A stretch of DNA of 64,000 nt from Leptobrachium leishanense (GCA_009667805.1 CM019069.1:57591422-57655421); one strand, 5' to 3'; shown: positions 47,726-59,825, counted from the stretch's first letter. Translations and numbers: made by a program. The notes: a model not told the origin generated them from the letters alone.

Positions 47726-48551
47726 TTATTATTATTTTTTTTTACTTTGTACCTAGTCATGTTGGGTATCATTCGAAAGGCCATGCTCAGGCCATGCTCC
47801 ATGACCCCCTAGCAGCCGGTTCTGGAGATATCGGGGTTCAAAGGAACCCCCTATCTCCACCAGGGGATTTCCTTGGGAAATCCCCGGGCAGCTAGGGGTT
47901 CCCCGGCTATCTGACATCATCACGCTATGCATGACGTCGGGCAGCGAGGGCGGAGCCGCCATCCAAGATGGTGGCCTCCACCGGAGCTAGGCCGCACTCC
48001 GGCACCGCAAGGCGCTGAAGTGCAACCCGGCGTTTGAGGGGTTAAAGCCAGGCACCGCTTAAAAGGGGAGACTCTTTTGGATTTTGGCGCTGCTCCTTTC
48101 CGATCGGGAGGGAGAGGGATCCGAACGGATCCCCCTCCCTTCCAGGCTATCTCCCGGCATTGTCCGGGGGGGGGGGTCGCCTGGAAATGACATCATCGCA
48201 CGATGATGTAATTTACGTCGGGAGGAGCTTGACTTCAGCGTCTGAGGACGCTGAAGTCAGAACGCTGCGGGACCCCGGACAGAGAGGTGAGCATCTCCGC
48301 CAGGGGTCCCGCAAAGCTGATGACGTGTGGGGCACGTCCTCAGCATGTAATGTGCGTCAATGAGGACGTGTCCCACACGTCGTCAGCAGTGAAGGGGTTA
48401 ATGGCGAAAAAAACTGTATATAATATGTGTGGGTTCTATAAATGAGTAAGAGGAAAATTAGAGCTAAACACAAACCGTGCAGAAATGTAAAAACATCAGT
48501 GGGTACTTTCGGACAGACGATGGTAAAATCACCTGGTCACTATGGGGTTAA

Positions 48552-49573
48552 GTCAAATATCTGAATTTGAATACTCTTTTCACATTAAACCGCTCGACTT
48601 AAAATTTGCAATTTCCCATCAGTCCACAACAAATGAGCGAAATATCGTTCTCAAAACCCCCTTATTTTTAGCTAGGACTCCTCAAAAGATCAGACATAAA
48701 GCAGGACCAGCACATCAGCCTCGAAACACAGAAACCAGGTCCTCAAGATGTCAGCTCCCATAACACACAGTCTGCAAGCAAAGAAGGAATGGGCAGTCAG
48801 TCTTTCAACTTTGGCGCATTTATTGGAAAAATTGTCAATGTTTCAGCCTTCCAAGGGCCTTTCTCAAGGTATTTCCTTCTTTACTTGTGGACCACTTGGA
48901 GGATCAATACCTATATGTTTATGGATACAGTGCACTCACTTTTGGGCTTAATGACAAAGAAATCCCCAAAACGCAAAAATCATGCATTGCCAGAAAAATA
49001 AATGCATTGTGCCATCACTATAAAAAATAATAATAATAATATGTTTTGTATAAGTGGGAGTAGTGATGTGGCTCTGTCCGCTGCAGACAGATCACTGCTA
49101 GTTAGTTAAGGGATATCCTTGTGTATTACAAGTCATTTTAAGCTTTCAGACCGCTTTAAGATTGCTTTAGTAACATTCTTGGCGTTGTGTCTTTAATTAA
49201 ACGGAGTGGCAAAGCCTTTGTCAAAAACTAAAGATATTACAATTACTAAAAGCCACAAGACCAGTTAAAAGCGGTCATTTCCCCACCGCTGGGTGAAAGG
49301 GTTAGCATTAAAAGATCTGCTAATGCACTGCTGCTGCTCCTGCCGCTGCTGCGCCATCCTTCAAATAACAATTGCATTGTATTGCAGCGACAGACATGTG
49401 AAATGTTTATCAGCTTTAGCGAGGCAGCTGATGGCGGAGATAGAGAGCCGTCTGCTCTCTGGGCATCCAAACAGAAATGACAATTCTCTTCCGAAAGACA
49501 CCGCGTGGCGTTATGAGCAGATCACTGGACAATTTAAAGGGACACGCCAAGCCAGAACAGACGTACATTTTAA
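48552..49573. other. Non-coding; Penelope-like remnant then single-copy-looking DNA
   Basis: Near 48833-48885 the minus strand reads ccttgagaaaggcccttgga then aggctgaaacattgac, a pattern seen in Penelope-like terminal repeats. 49130-49560 is non-repetitive and contains ctttaattaaacgg and gcagctgatggcggag, a candidate conserved non-coding element. Confidence 0.4.
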
Positions 49574-49889
49574 GGCCTGCGTCAGATGAGCGCACTTTTT
49601 GCGTCCGTCTGACCGCACGGTTTGCTGCCCGTAGAAGCTTTTCAAAGGAGTCAATAGAGAACAACACATGAAGCACACTTTTTCACGCACGCGCAACGCA
49701 TGTTGCAACGGACGTCAAAATGGCATCAGCGTGAAAAAACTAGACGGACGTAGAGAAACAACTGCATACAGTTTTTTTTCTTTTTCTCAACATCAGTCAA
49801 AATTAACTGATACAATGTAACCACAATCTCATCAGTTAAAAAGTACGTCCCTTACTGTGCGAAGTCAGTGCGCCCGTCTGACCCCAGCC
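49574..49889. mobile_element. MITE with ggcctgcgtcagatgagcgc ends
   Basis: The inverted partner is gcgcccgtctgaccccagcc. Flanks share TTAA (49570-49573, 49890-49893) or the 3-bp TAA. Arms contain cgcacgcgcaacgc and related inverted blocks. Related in style to 21996-22998 and 62997-63254. Confidence 0.7.
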
Positions 49890-50389
49890 TTAAGCCTATG
49901 GTAAAGCAACTTGACATGCTCTATGTTCAAGCAGTAAATTGTCCAGATAAAACAAAAACCTATAAATTTGTAAGATTAAATGCATTACAATGAATGTTAG
50001 CATCAGTTTCCATCAAGAAACAGAAAGACGACACATTGTGTTCAAAGTCGGCACTGTGGATCCAAAAGAGTTGCATTGACTTCAATCCAAGCTTCGTCAA
50101 GCCCCACTGTGAATGAATCGATGTGCTACAAAGCATTAAAATCTCTGTGTGTGTTTAATAGCAAAATGAGAATTTTTGCGTGCGCTTGCCTGTGGAACAT
50201 CAACTTTTGCAGAGACACTTGTATCCATGCTTGGTGGGATTCCAGCACATACACAAGATAGAACAACGTTTGACTTTCTGTAACTGTAAAATTTTCACTC
50301 TGTTAATTTTTTAAGTCATTTTGCACATCTTTTATACTAGAGACCAGGGTTTTCTTCAAACATTTCACTGAGGTTGTTGAAAGATGTAG
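49890..50389. other. Non-coding, no gene seen
   Basis: AT-rich. 50055-50110 (gttgcattgacttcaatcc, ttcgtcaagccccactg) is unassigned. Confidence 0.35.
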
Positions 50390-51503
50390 GGGCAATATTA
50401 CAAAGTTGGTGGTAACTTAACCAGAGCTGCTGTAAACTCAAATAACCCTATAGACCAGTGTTTCCCAAACCTGTCCTTGGGACCCTCAACCAGGCCAGAT
50501 TTTGCAGATCACCTTGGGGAAAGGCAGACTGAATCGTGCAATCACTGAGCAGCAAATCATATCACTTGTGCTGTGCTTCAGATTAGGGATGGGCTACGGT
50601 TTGATGTTTGCATCGAACATCGGCCGTTCGAAAGTTCGCGAACTTCGAACTTTTCAGGCCGTTCGCAAAAGGTTGGGAAAAAAAAATAATTTGGATTTTT
50701 TTTTTAAAAAGAAAAGAGCTAAAAAAATCTAAAACTAAAGAGACTTTTTACTGCAGAATATTATAAGTAACGGTTTATTAGATATTGAATTAAAATGGAA
50801 ATATTTTTAACATTGAAGCTAATGGGATAAAACATTCTTGTTACTAAAACATCAGGCAGACACGGCCCTCTAATCAGACACTGTAAAGGGCTGCCCACCG
50901 GGGCCTCCCAAGGACCCCCTTGAGGAGCATGCGGCCACCGGATGACAGAGCTGCGACTGTGCGGGCAGGCCGGCCGGGTGCATGTGGCAGAGACGGCGCA
51001 GGAAGGGAGCCACTGCACCTGCGGCCACGGCAGATACCCCCCCCCCACAACCAGGATCCAGGGAACCTCCACTGACTGACCACCAGGCTAAGGTAAGGCG
51101 ACACATTTCTAAAAAAAATAAAATCCGAGTACATTTTTAAATGTCCCAAAGAACATAAAATAAAACTTTTTTTTTCTTTCTTTCTAATACTCACCTGATT
51201 CCTGGATCCACCAACCAGCACAGCCTCCCGTCTCCCACGCTGTTAGACACTGCATACACCAGCGCGCTGTGTGCAGCTTCTGAGAAGATACGTTATTAGT
51301 GTAGAGGGAGCGATGCAAAATGCGCAGCCGGCTTCCTCGCTACACTAATAGCGTATCTTCTCAGAAGCTGCACACAGTGCGCCGGTTAAAGCTAGCGCCA
51401 GACTGTAGAGGTGCTGCGTGGCAGTGTGAGGATTCATATGCTGCATTAATTATTCTTCTTACAAATGTGGTTACTTAACCCGTTTACGTTTGGATTGTAA
51501 TAT

Positions 51504-52174
51504 TGTGACATCCAGGGCCCCGGGTGGCGATCGGGGGGCCTCCAGACGCATGGTGCCACCAGGAGCTCCGGTAGCACCCGGCGCAGCTGTGAGTGATCAG
51601 AGGGCAGGGCGCGGCATGATGACGGAGAGCCGCCGGGACCTTTAAATCAGGAGCGCGTGCTTACACCTTGCCTTGCCGTGGAGTTTCATTACCGCATCGC
51701 TAGCTTACTGAATCAGTTTGTATACTTGTTACTTACCCTGCTTGTTCTGAGGACCCGATCTGTTGCCGGCTTTGCCTGCCATTTGACTATTCTCTCTGTG
51801 TACTCCCTGCCTGTTCTGTTTGCCTCGTGTTGCTACTGGTGTGCGTGATTCTCACCCTATACAGTAGCGCAGTACAAGTGCCTAAACGTTGCTGTCCCGG
51901 TTTTGTTATAACAACTACTCTCGCTCTGCGCCCCTGTCTGGTATATTCCGCTGCTTGTTACTGCTGGTGCGCTTCCATCGTGCCATATACTATAGCGCAG
52001 TACAAACATATATTGATCTCAGTCTGTGGTGTATATTGTTGGTGCTGTCTCCCTGGCCTGTGTGGCTGCTAGAGGTTAGGTTTAGTGGTCCCGAGTCCCG
52101 ACCATCCTAAAAATCGGAGGGTTAGAGGTCCGTTACTAGGGATCCTACCAGGTCTGTCCTGGGGAATCGTTACA
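51504..52174. mobile_element. Solo LTR, 671 bp, 5-bp duplication
   Basis: Begins tgtgacatcc and ends gaatcgttaca, flanked by aatat on both sides (51499-51503, 52175-52179). The TG...CA ends and 5-bp duplication are as expected for a Gypsy- or retrovirus-type LTR left after recombination. It is GC-rich at the left and pyrimidine-rich in the middle. No coding sequence. The orientation is not certain. Confidence 0.85.
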
Positions 52175-52396
52175 AATATGCAAGGAACGCCGCAGCAAAT
52201 GTTATTGCTCATGCAAGTGAGCGTTAACGTTTGCGTTAAGATCGTAATTTTTCCCACTCGTTGTTGCTCAAACATTTTCCATGGCTTCAAATCGCGTTTA
52301 AACATGAGCAAAAGTGGTAAAAATTAGCTCAGCGCACAGCAGTGAAATGGCTCAAAAAAAGTTTTTTGGATCAAGCATGGGAAAAACATCAGACGC

Positions 52397-52852
52397 TTGG
52401 GTACCACGTGCTTGAAGCGACATATGACCACCTTCCACGCATCCTGTTGGCACAACACTTTGCATAGGTCCTCCTCCTCATCTGTCTCTACCCTCACTAT
52501 ATGTCCTGCCATGTCATTGCCTACAACCTCCACTGACAGGGATGATGCTACAGTAATGGGTGTACCAGGTCCTTCCTCAGAATGTGACAGCATCCCAGCA
52601 GCTGAAGATTTACACAGTCAGATTTCGTTGCCCCAGTTGCTGCAGCGTAAGAACAAATATAGTCCCAACCATGCCCTTGCACAGCGTCTAAATGCCAGCT
52701 TGGCAAAATTACTCGCATTACAGCTGCTGCCTTTCCAGCTGGTGGACTCTGCCTCCTTCCATGAATTTGCCGAATGTGCTGTACCACAGTGGCAGGTTCC
52801 ATATTTGGGTGCAATGATGCGTGTACCAGATTCATATCATTGTAATATTTGA
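52397..52852 (+). pseudogene. hAT transposase N-terminal fragment
   Basis: The frame opens 'MGTTCLKRHMTTFHASC', the second half of a BED-type zinc finger (the His-X4-His/Cys side). A Ser/Thr-rich linker follows, then 'LAKLLALQLLPFQLVDSASF' and 'HEFAECAVPQWQVPYLGAMM'. The latter corresponds to the hAT 'PF..V....F..L...L.P.Y.LPSR' region that precedes the RNase-H-like catalytic domain. The frame stops soon after 'RVPDSYHCNI', and the catalytic core and the C-terminal hAT dimerisation domain are missing. The first zinc ligands would lie upstream, past a frame break. It lies inside the element bounded at 50584-53099, which confirms that element as hAT. Dead. Confidence 0.7.
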
Positions 52853-53235
52853 CGGCAGGGTCCTCCCCTGCACTCTTCCACAATACCTCAGAGGGGTTTA
52901 CGGTGTGAAGGCACTAGCTGGCACCAAAGGTCCAATTTTAAAGCACCTATTGTTACTTTCATCCAAAGCCTGCGTAAGTTTCACCATAATTTAGCCCAAA
53001 AAAAAATCACTAAACTTGTTCTGCGTGTTTGCGTTCGAACTTTTTCAAATGTTCGTGTTCAAATGCGAACCCAACAGGGGGGTGTTCAGCCCATCACTAC
53101 TTCGGATATCTAGCAAACATGGCGAGGAGGAGGGTCCTGAGGACAGGTTTGGGAAACACTGCTATGGACTATAATGGCTCTGGTAAGATTACACAACAGC
53201 TCTGGTTAAATTAGCATCTATGTTGTAATATTGCT

Positions 53236-54599
53236 TGTAGACTGTTGTCAGGCATTGCCATGGTGGCTGACAAGGATGACAAGTGTTGACTGCATTCCCA
53301 GCATATCTTACAAGCACCATATGGACTTTGAAAAATAATTTGCCTGATTTCACATTATTAAGTAGTCCTGGGCATGTTCATTATGCATTGACTTGCCACT
53401 AAAATCTAAGACTTGCCAAACACATGGAGCATGATGCACTAGAACACAGAGTTACATATAGGTGTGCTAAATGAGATAATTTTCAGCAAAGACTCGATAT
53501 GCAAACATTTTCAGAGTTGAATTTGCTATAAAAATCTCCTGATTTGGATTAATCCTCCCTAAAAATTCAATACTTTGGGTATACAAATTACCCTAATGTG
53601 GTGTGTGAGTAGACGTTGGCCAAGGCGTTAAATCCACCATAAACTCTTCAAGGAGCATATTTGGTATTGGCGTTTCGAGTGTACAAACCTGCACCATAAA
53701 CAAAGACACCTTGCAAACAGTACCAGCTTGCACAAATATACAGTACAGTACCCCCCCCCCCGAGGTTGCGTGTCTGTGGCACTCAAAAGTAACTAGACCT
53801 ATGGCAAAAAACTGCTGCAACGGGTGGAAGGAGCCCTCCTGTGCATCTCGAGCAAGGGGCAGGTAAACAGCATCGTTACATAGATGTCATCTTGTCGATG
53901 AACGTTCCCTGAACCTGGTTCAAAGGACACTTTCCTGAATCTCAACCTGTGGGTGGAATAAAAATATTAAACCACCTATTCTATTGGTATTTCTCCACTG
54001 TCCCATGTCACAAAAAAACAGGCCAAAAACATTCCTTTTAAATAAAAACAAAAAACACATTTCTGTCACATAGACTGAATCCGAACATATGCAGACAAAG
54101 GCATGTCAAGTAGAATCTGTGTATTTGTCCAAAGAAACAAACGGGCCATCTCATGAAGCATTTAGTCTGCATCCTAATAGTATAAAAGGATTAAAATGAA
54201 TCACTAAGTAACCTAAACAAAGAAACGTACCATCGTATCAAACGGAAGCTGTCAAACAAAGATCTATTTGTTGTCAGACATCAAGGACTATAAACATTTA
54301 GCCAACCACAAACATCACATCCAATCACAGCTGGTGGCCCACATGTATCCACATGACACACACAATAATTATTGTACTGATAAGTAACTAGGATTCTTCA
54401 ATAAAATGGAATCAGCCATGTAGCAGCTGCCATGCATCAAAATGAACCTATAGCATACCATTTATTATTGAGGTACTCATAGAATGAAGCACACCATCTC
54501 ATGTACCACTTAGGGTATATTCGCGTGGCAAATACAAATATATAATGCTTTACTGACCATAATGTCAACTGTGAAACCTAGGCTCCAGCGCAGTTGTGT
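53236..54599. other. Non-coding, no gene seen
   Basis: No recognised repeat or gene. A poly-C run (53750-53761) is present. Confidence 0.4.
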
Positions 54600-54787
54600 T
54601 TACTCCAATCACGAGAAGGATAGGGAAGAGAACCCGGAAGCCGCGATCGGACGGAGGAGACTGCGGGAGGACATTGAGGGAACGCAGGGACAATGTACGC
54701 ACCAGCCCGAGTGTGGCTCTGGGTTACCGTTTTCGGTACTGAAATTTAACCCCGAGCCACATTCAGGATTACCGCCAAGGAGGTTAA
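54600..54787. mobile_element. piggyBac-like MITE, family 2, right half only
   Basis: The right end gattaccgccaaggaggttaa (TTAA 54784-54787) and subterminal gtggctctgggttaccg / ttaaccccgagccacattc blocks are present. The left terminus is absent. Confidence 0.7.
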
Positions 54788-56483
54788 ATAACTTATAGTG
54801 AAATTATTCCTTCATTGGCCTGATCTTCTGGATCGGGCACTCTGAGTCAGCTGAGTGGCTGAGCATCATGGTAAATGTAGTACCAAAGCATCTGGAGGGC
54901 CATGGTCGCTGCCCCCTGCTGTACAACAACAGTAAATATAGGCAAACCATACTTATCAGAATTTCATTGGATGCCCTCCCATTTGAACATGCGAACGCTT
55001 TAGATCTGCATTGTGAAATAGTACTGAAAATGTATTTATTGTGTTCAAGGATTCATTTTTATCATCAACAATTGCACTCTGCACCAAATGTTTTAATTGG
55101 TTAGTAAATGGAGTGGCTACTATGCTTAGACCCCAGCAGAGAAGCATGTAAACATATCACACAGCATTTTCAAAATCTCAACTGTAAGACTTAAAGGGAC
55201 ATTACCACTAACTAGATCACTTGTGCATTACAGACAAACACATTATAATACACATGCTACCATTTTTTTTCTTTGTTTGAAGTAATTGCATGTAAACAGG
55301 AAAATTTTGTTTTTTTATCTCCCATTTCCATTTTGTGTATTTTTCTCATGAAGCAACATTTACCAAAAGATTAGCACAAGTTGCACATTACAGCTGTGGT
55401 AAAGCAGAGAACTGGCAATGGGGTGGAGGAGTAAATTTTTAGACAAAGCAGCATGGGGTCTATTGTGCCGTCTATGCTACCCAAGATGAGAGATAGGGAC
55501 TTCATACACTTCTAATCTAGCCCCAGTGATGTCGTTTGCATACATTTCACACAATGCAATCCAAAGAGTCTGTTTTTTTTCTGGAGATCTTACATAATCC
55601 CCCCATTTATGCACGTGAGCAACAAGTACTGTAAAGATACTGTGGTGGGGCAACACAAAATAGATGCACAGAGTGACACAGAGTAAAATATTTTCTTAAC
55701 CAAACAAACATGAGAAAAACAAATCACATGTAAGATATCAGCAACATAAAATAAACACAATAAGGACATTTCAATTTTTAGTGTTGTGGCCCTTTAACTC
55801 ATATCGAGAGCGGAGAAGTCACAAAGACACGGAAAAGCCAAATGTTCTTCGCATCGAGATTTATCACCATTTTTGACGTGCCTTCCATGATTTAATGCTT
55901 ATTCAAAGGTGTTTTATTCCTGCTGAATAATTCCTCAACATGAAAATACAAATTTAAAACATATGGGCCTAGGTAAACAAATCTATTTTTTGTGACAAGA
56001 GAAAAATAAAGTATGATGGCGGAGCTTTAAAATCGGCAACCGAACAGCTTTAAGGCAATCATCATCACGCTTTCTATAGAAACACACCAGATGTTCTGAT
56101 TGCAATGCTACCTGGCATAATTTGCCCGCTTTTATTTTCCTGCAGGGTAAAAACCTTTCAAAGTCTAATTACGATTACACTAAGAAGAGACAAGTACATT
56201 TAGGAAGCTTTAAAATGTTTGACTAGCTGGTCACTGTCACTGCATACTGCAAAGAGAAGATACCTACATGGGAATATTATAGTGTATACACACACACACA
56301 CGTATACACACAGGCATGCCAAGGGACACGGACCATTATTGGATGGGATATCTTGGGCTTTATTTATATATTTGTGCATTTCAACAATTAAGTGTTTCCC
56401 TCATTTCATTGTTTTGCAATGAAATTCAAACAATAAGGGGACCACAGGGCTGAACAATGGCGCACAGCTCTAGAGACCCTTGG
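54788..56483. other. Mostly single-copy-looking non-coding DNA
   Basis: About 1.7 kb without clear mobile elements. 55800-56220 (ttcctgctgaataattcctc, gtctaattacgattacacta) is a candidate conserved non-coding element. A (ca)n microsatellite lies at 56289-56300. Confidence 0.4.
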
Positions 56484-56491
56484 GGCTAGAG

Positions 56492-56675
56492 CAGTGGTTC
56501 CCAACTGCGGTCCTCAAGTCCCCCTAACAGGCCAGGTTTTCCAGATATCTGAAGCACAGCACAGGTGATATGATTTGCTGCTCAGTGATTGCAGGGATTC
56601 ATCTGCATTTCCCCAAGGGAATCCTTAAAACCTTGCCTGTTAGGGGTACTTGAGGACCGCGGTTGGGAACCAATG
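56492..56675. mobile_element. hAT MITE, complete, 8-bp duplication
   Basis: Ends cagtggttcccaactgcggt and accgcggttgggaaccaatg, with an exact 8-bp duplication ggctagag (56484-56491, 56676-56683). Interior blocks atatctgaagcacagcacag and ggtgatatgatttgctgctc match 43493-43674. Confidence 0.9.
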
Positions 56676-56683
56676 GGCTAGAG

Positions 56684-57025
56684 TTCAACCCAACTGGTAA
56701 TGGGGAGCTGCAGATAGAAAAACTCATTCTTCCATTTGTGGCTCACCCTTGCCGCATCTATTCTGGCCGAGCTGTTGTATCAGTGGCTTGATCCGGGTTA
56801 TTTTCTAGCCATCGATTGATAGGAGTCCTTGTAGCCCAGGAAGACACTGTATGGGGTGGTGCGGAAAGAGCCACACAAGGTCACTGCAAAGTAGTATTAT
56901 TTTGCAGTTTTCTGGTGCTTTTGGACAGAGGAAATGACAGAGGAAGCGACTGATTGCCGAAAATTAAGGGATTTCTTACTATGCTTAAATTGAAGTCTTA
57001 AGTAATTTTGCAAGAGTAAAATCAC
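56684..57025. other. Non-coding, no gene seen
   Basis: Spacer between two MITEs. Nothing recognised. Confidence 0.4.
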
Positions 57026-57373
57026 TTAACCTCCCTGACGGTTTTCCCGAGTGTGGCTCAAGGTTAACTTTTTGTACTGAAAGAGGTATCCCCGAGCCAC
57101 ACTCGGGCTGGACACTTACATGCCCTGCGCTCCCTCACTGATCCCCGCAGTCTCCTCCAGCCGCTCGCAAAGTCACACTGCCTGGATCTCGTCTCACGAG
57201 GAGTGAACCAGGAAGTGTGACATTGTGATCGGCTGCAGTGTGACTGCGGGGACAGCGAGGGAGCGCAGGACATGTAAGTATCGGCCCGAGTGTGGCTCGG
57301 GGATACTGCTTTCAGTATTGAAAGTTAACCCCGAGCCACACTTATGTCAGAATCGGACCACCAGGGAGGTTAA
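57026..57373. mobile_element. piggyBac-like MITE, family 2 copy 3
   Basis: TTAA at 57026-57029 and 57370-57373, with ends ttaacctccctgacggtttt and gaccaccagggaggttaa. Subterminal gagtgtggctcaaggttaac and its inverse. No coding content. Confidence 0.87.
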
Positions 57374-59324
57374 TACCAGATTCTGAAAGTCAGTATTTGC
57401 TTTTGATTACCGGCTCATTTTCAGACGAAAGCGCTACCATGGAATAGCTCTTCCTTCCCATGGTAGCCACAAATTAACAGCTCCAATAGAAAGTGAAGGA
57501 GTCATTAAATTCCATTAAGCAAAATTTGGGATTCTGTGGTGGTAGTGGCTGCGAGGATAAGATAATGGTTGGATCCGTTATTTTTAGCTAGGCTAAAATC
57601 AGGACCTTGGTTTGTGCATATGTTTAAGATACACAAACATCACTTTTCGCATTTCTTTTAAGTTCGTTAAGGTTTACAATTTGCTGTTTTACTCCTCGAC
57701 AAACTCAGTGTTAGCCTGGCATGTTGGCCGGCAGCATTGCCAGATCGCTTTGCATCAACGAAATGGCCAGTCGGGATAGAGCATTTATAGAAATGTGTGT
57801 GGACATTGAGCTTTTCATGGATTTTTCTCTGTTGCCTGAATTTTCTGAATTGAATAAGGATTTCAGAGACTAGCTTAGTGTGGTGGAATGCTTGCCTCAT
57901 CCTTAGACAACGTGGAAGGTCCACCCATTCAAGAGTCTCATTTGGACAAGACATCTGGGACGGGGGACCTTCCAAGGGTTCTCAGAATTGTTTGGAACAC
58001 AAAACGGTTTATAACCAAACCAAAACAAACCCATAAATCGAGAGGCGTCAGTTACACTACAGGACACATCAGTTCTAGACTAGGAAGTATCATGAATAGA
58101 AAAGGTCATGAAAACTCACATGATCACATCGCACTGTAGGAGTCACTGTACCAGAGATGCTGGATATAGTATAAATTATTATTATTTATTTTATGATGCA
58201 CATCAAAATTTACACACGGATGTGTCTACTCTTATACATATTTTTATATAGAAGCGGTTTACATAAACCATGGGTTTTTGTGTATCAGAAATGATGTCAG
58301 GAGCCAAGAGGGGGAAGGCGACGAGTGCAAACAACAACATCTTAACCAGCCTTAAGTGCTCTGCAGATAATCCATCCATATGCAGCAAACATAAATTACA
58401 TAAAATGCTATTTTTTTCATCAACCCAGACTTTATTTTCCTCTTCTTCAACAAGCTGGGAGTTGTGGGTTACAGATTTATGATTTAATTCAGAAAATGGA
58501 CTACTAAAAAGGCATACCTTTCCCCGCCAATCCGCTGTCTAGCTGTGGATGTGAGGACTGCCCGCCGTCCTATTCATGATAATATGTTTTGATTTAGTTT
58601 ACAGTAACCATGGAATACACGAGAGCCATCACTGCATTTTATGGGATTAAAACAAACATGTTGTAAATATGTCTGTGTGTGTGTATAAGATCTATAAAAG
58701 CATTCAACAAAATGTCAGTGAAATCAAAATAAACGTCACCAAAATAAAAATAAATATTTAAATTTTCTCTCTGCGGGTTTTAGTTTTTATAGCATTTTTT
58801 TATTTGATTATTTTTGTACAGGAGTATAAAACATTCAGTGCTTCTGGATCTGGAATTTGCTACAGGAAAGCATAGTAATTTTACTTTTTTATATAGTAAT
58901 GTGGTTCCTTTCTAATGCTCACTCAATAAAAGTCAAAAATTAAGTGGAGATTCTAAACTGGTACGCATCGTTAAGGGTAAACGACATATCGGTTACACAG
59001 ACTTTAATTTATGCAAAAAATGTGTATTTCTTGAGGAGATGACAGATCTGTTAATAAAATAATTTCACAAGAGATGTTGAAAGATCAGTTCTGGTGCAAA
59101 GTTTTAAAAAAAGAAGCTGCGTGTAGTTACATTCCATTGGTTTCCACTGTGACTGTTCCATTTCAGAATTATACTCTATAATTGAATATATTGTTTAAAA
59201 CCAGCGACACTTCGTTGCTCTTGAAAGCACAATGTATAAATATGTATTTATCTAAATTACTAGGATCTTGTGACTCACAAATCTGTATTTTCTTATGTTT
59301 CTGATGATTCTGCTTAAATACAGG
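57374..59324. other. Non-coding, no gene seen
   Basis: About 2 kb of AT-rich DNA. The minus frame at 57667-57975 (102 aa) has no domain I recognise and no splice support. Confidence 0.35.
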
Positions 59325-59468
59325 ACCTGTGGATTACCCGGGATTCCTAAAGGACATCAAGGCTACGCGACGGGCCAACCGCTGAGGGCTATTGGGACTT
59401 GTGGACTACCCGGGATTCCTAAAGGACATCAGCTACGCAACGGGCTAACCGCTGAGGGCTATTGGGTG
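59325..59468 (+). repeat. Tandem duplication, two units of about 72 bp
   Basis: Unit 1 (59325-59397) and unit 2 (59398-59468) share tacccgggattcctaaagga, gctacgc and accgctgagggctattggg. A short block follows with gattgaaacacccgc. It might be a Penelope-like terminal repeat pair; evidence is thin. Confidence 0.6.
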
Positions 59469-59825
59469 AGCCGATTGAAACACCCGCAGGCGAAGTGATC
59501 GAGCCTAACAAGGCTCTTGAAAGTGTGAGTGGGTCCACCCCCCCTTCTTTTTATTACACACTGTGAAAGCTGGACTTCACTATTATACCTTTTTTCTTCT
59601 CTCCTAGGAAATCGTGATGAATTTTACATCACAACTATGAACTGTTATATTTATTAAACATCGAAACATATTCGTGTTACATATGTATGTATCTTTAAAT
59701 ATATAAGAGATATCCTTTACTGTGAACGTGGGAGCGCCGAGCACCAGCCCTCTGTATTATTTCCTACTTATTTGGTGTAGTTTGGGACTGCATTTTTTTT
59801 GGTGCTTTGAGCGACGGGGTTCACG

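Larger units (their letters stand above)
44535..48401 (-). mobile_element. piggyBac-like MITE split by three later insertions
   Basis: TTAA at 44535-44538 and 48398-48401, with ends ttaaccctttcactgctgag and gtcagcagtgaaggggttaa. Removing the insertions at 44607-44870, 45027-46240 and 46506-47725 leaves a continuous sequence colinear with 33757-34372. Palindromic CpG-rich segments fill 47900-48380. No transposase. Confidence 0.75.
44359..48551 (-). mobile_element. Outermost piggyBac-like element of the 44-48 kb nest
   Basis: The right terminus is taaaatcacctggtcactat followed by ggggttaa (TTAA 48548-48551). Read on the minus strand it matches the start of the inner element at 46506 (ttaaccccttagtgaccggg). 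The element is split at its internal TTAA (ccattaaa) by the insertion at 44535-48401, and resumes at 44538 leftward to 44359. The inner element shows the unoccupied form of the same site (ccattaaatgg, about 46656). The left terminus is unclear. Confidence 0.65.
50584..53099 (+). mobile_element. hAT transposon relic, 2.5 kb
   Basis: Ends tagggatgggctacgg and tgttcagcccatcacta. The target duplication is cttcagat / cttcggat (50576-50583, 53100-53107). It contains the shared interior block (50730-50825), a solo LTR (51504-52174), a piece of piggyBac-like MITE (about 52180-52360) and a transposase remnant (52397-52852). A relative with the same ends is at 33322-36546. Confidence 0.85.
50456..53161. 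mobile_element. hAT MITE interrupted by a hAT transposon
   Basis: Ends cagtgtttcccaaacctgtc and gacaggtttgggaaacactg, with duplication ctatagac / ctatggac (50448-50455, 53162-53169). The two halves (50456-50583, 53108-53161) are together colinear with the complete 182-bp copy at 43493-43674. Confidence 0.85.
50390..53235. mobile_element. Hairpin MITE interrupted by a 2.7-kb nest
   Basis: The left arm gggcaatattacaaagttgg with aacttaaccagagctgctgt is paired with acaacagctctggttaaatt ... ttgtaatattgc on the right, as in the 130-bp element at 19759-19888. The flanks share tgtag. The hAT MITE at 50456 sits in its loop. Confidence 0.75.

Noticed and set aside
46852..48401. A further independent TTAA element starting at 46852
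   Set aside because: The same junction is present in the outermost element near 44359, so it predates these insertions and does not mark a new one.
57667..57975. 102-aa minus-strand ORF as a gene
   Set aside because: No domain recognised and no supporting signals.
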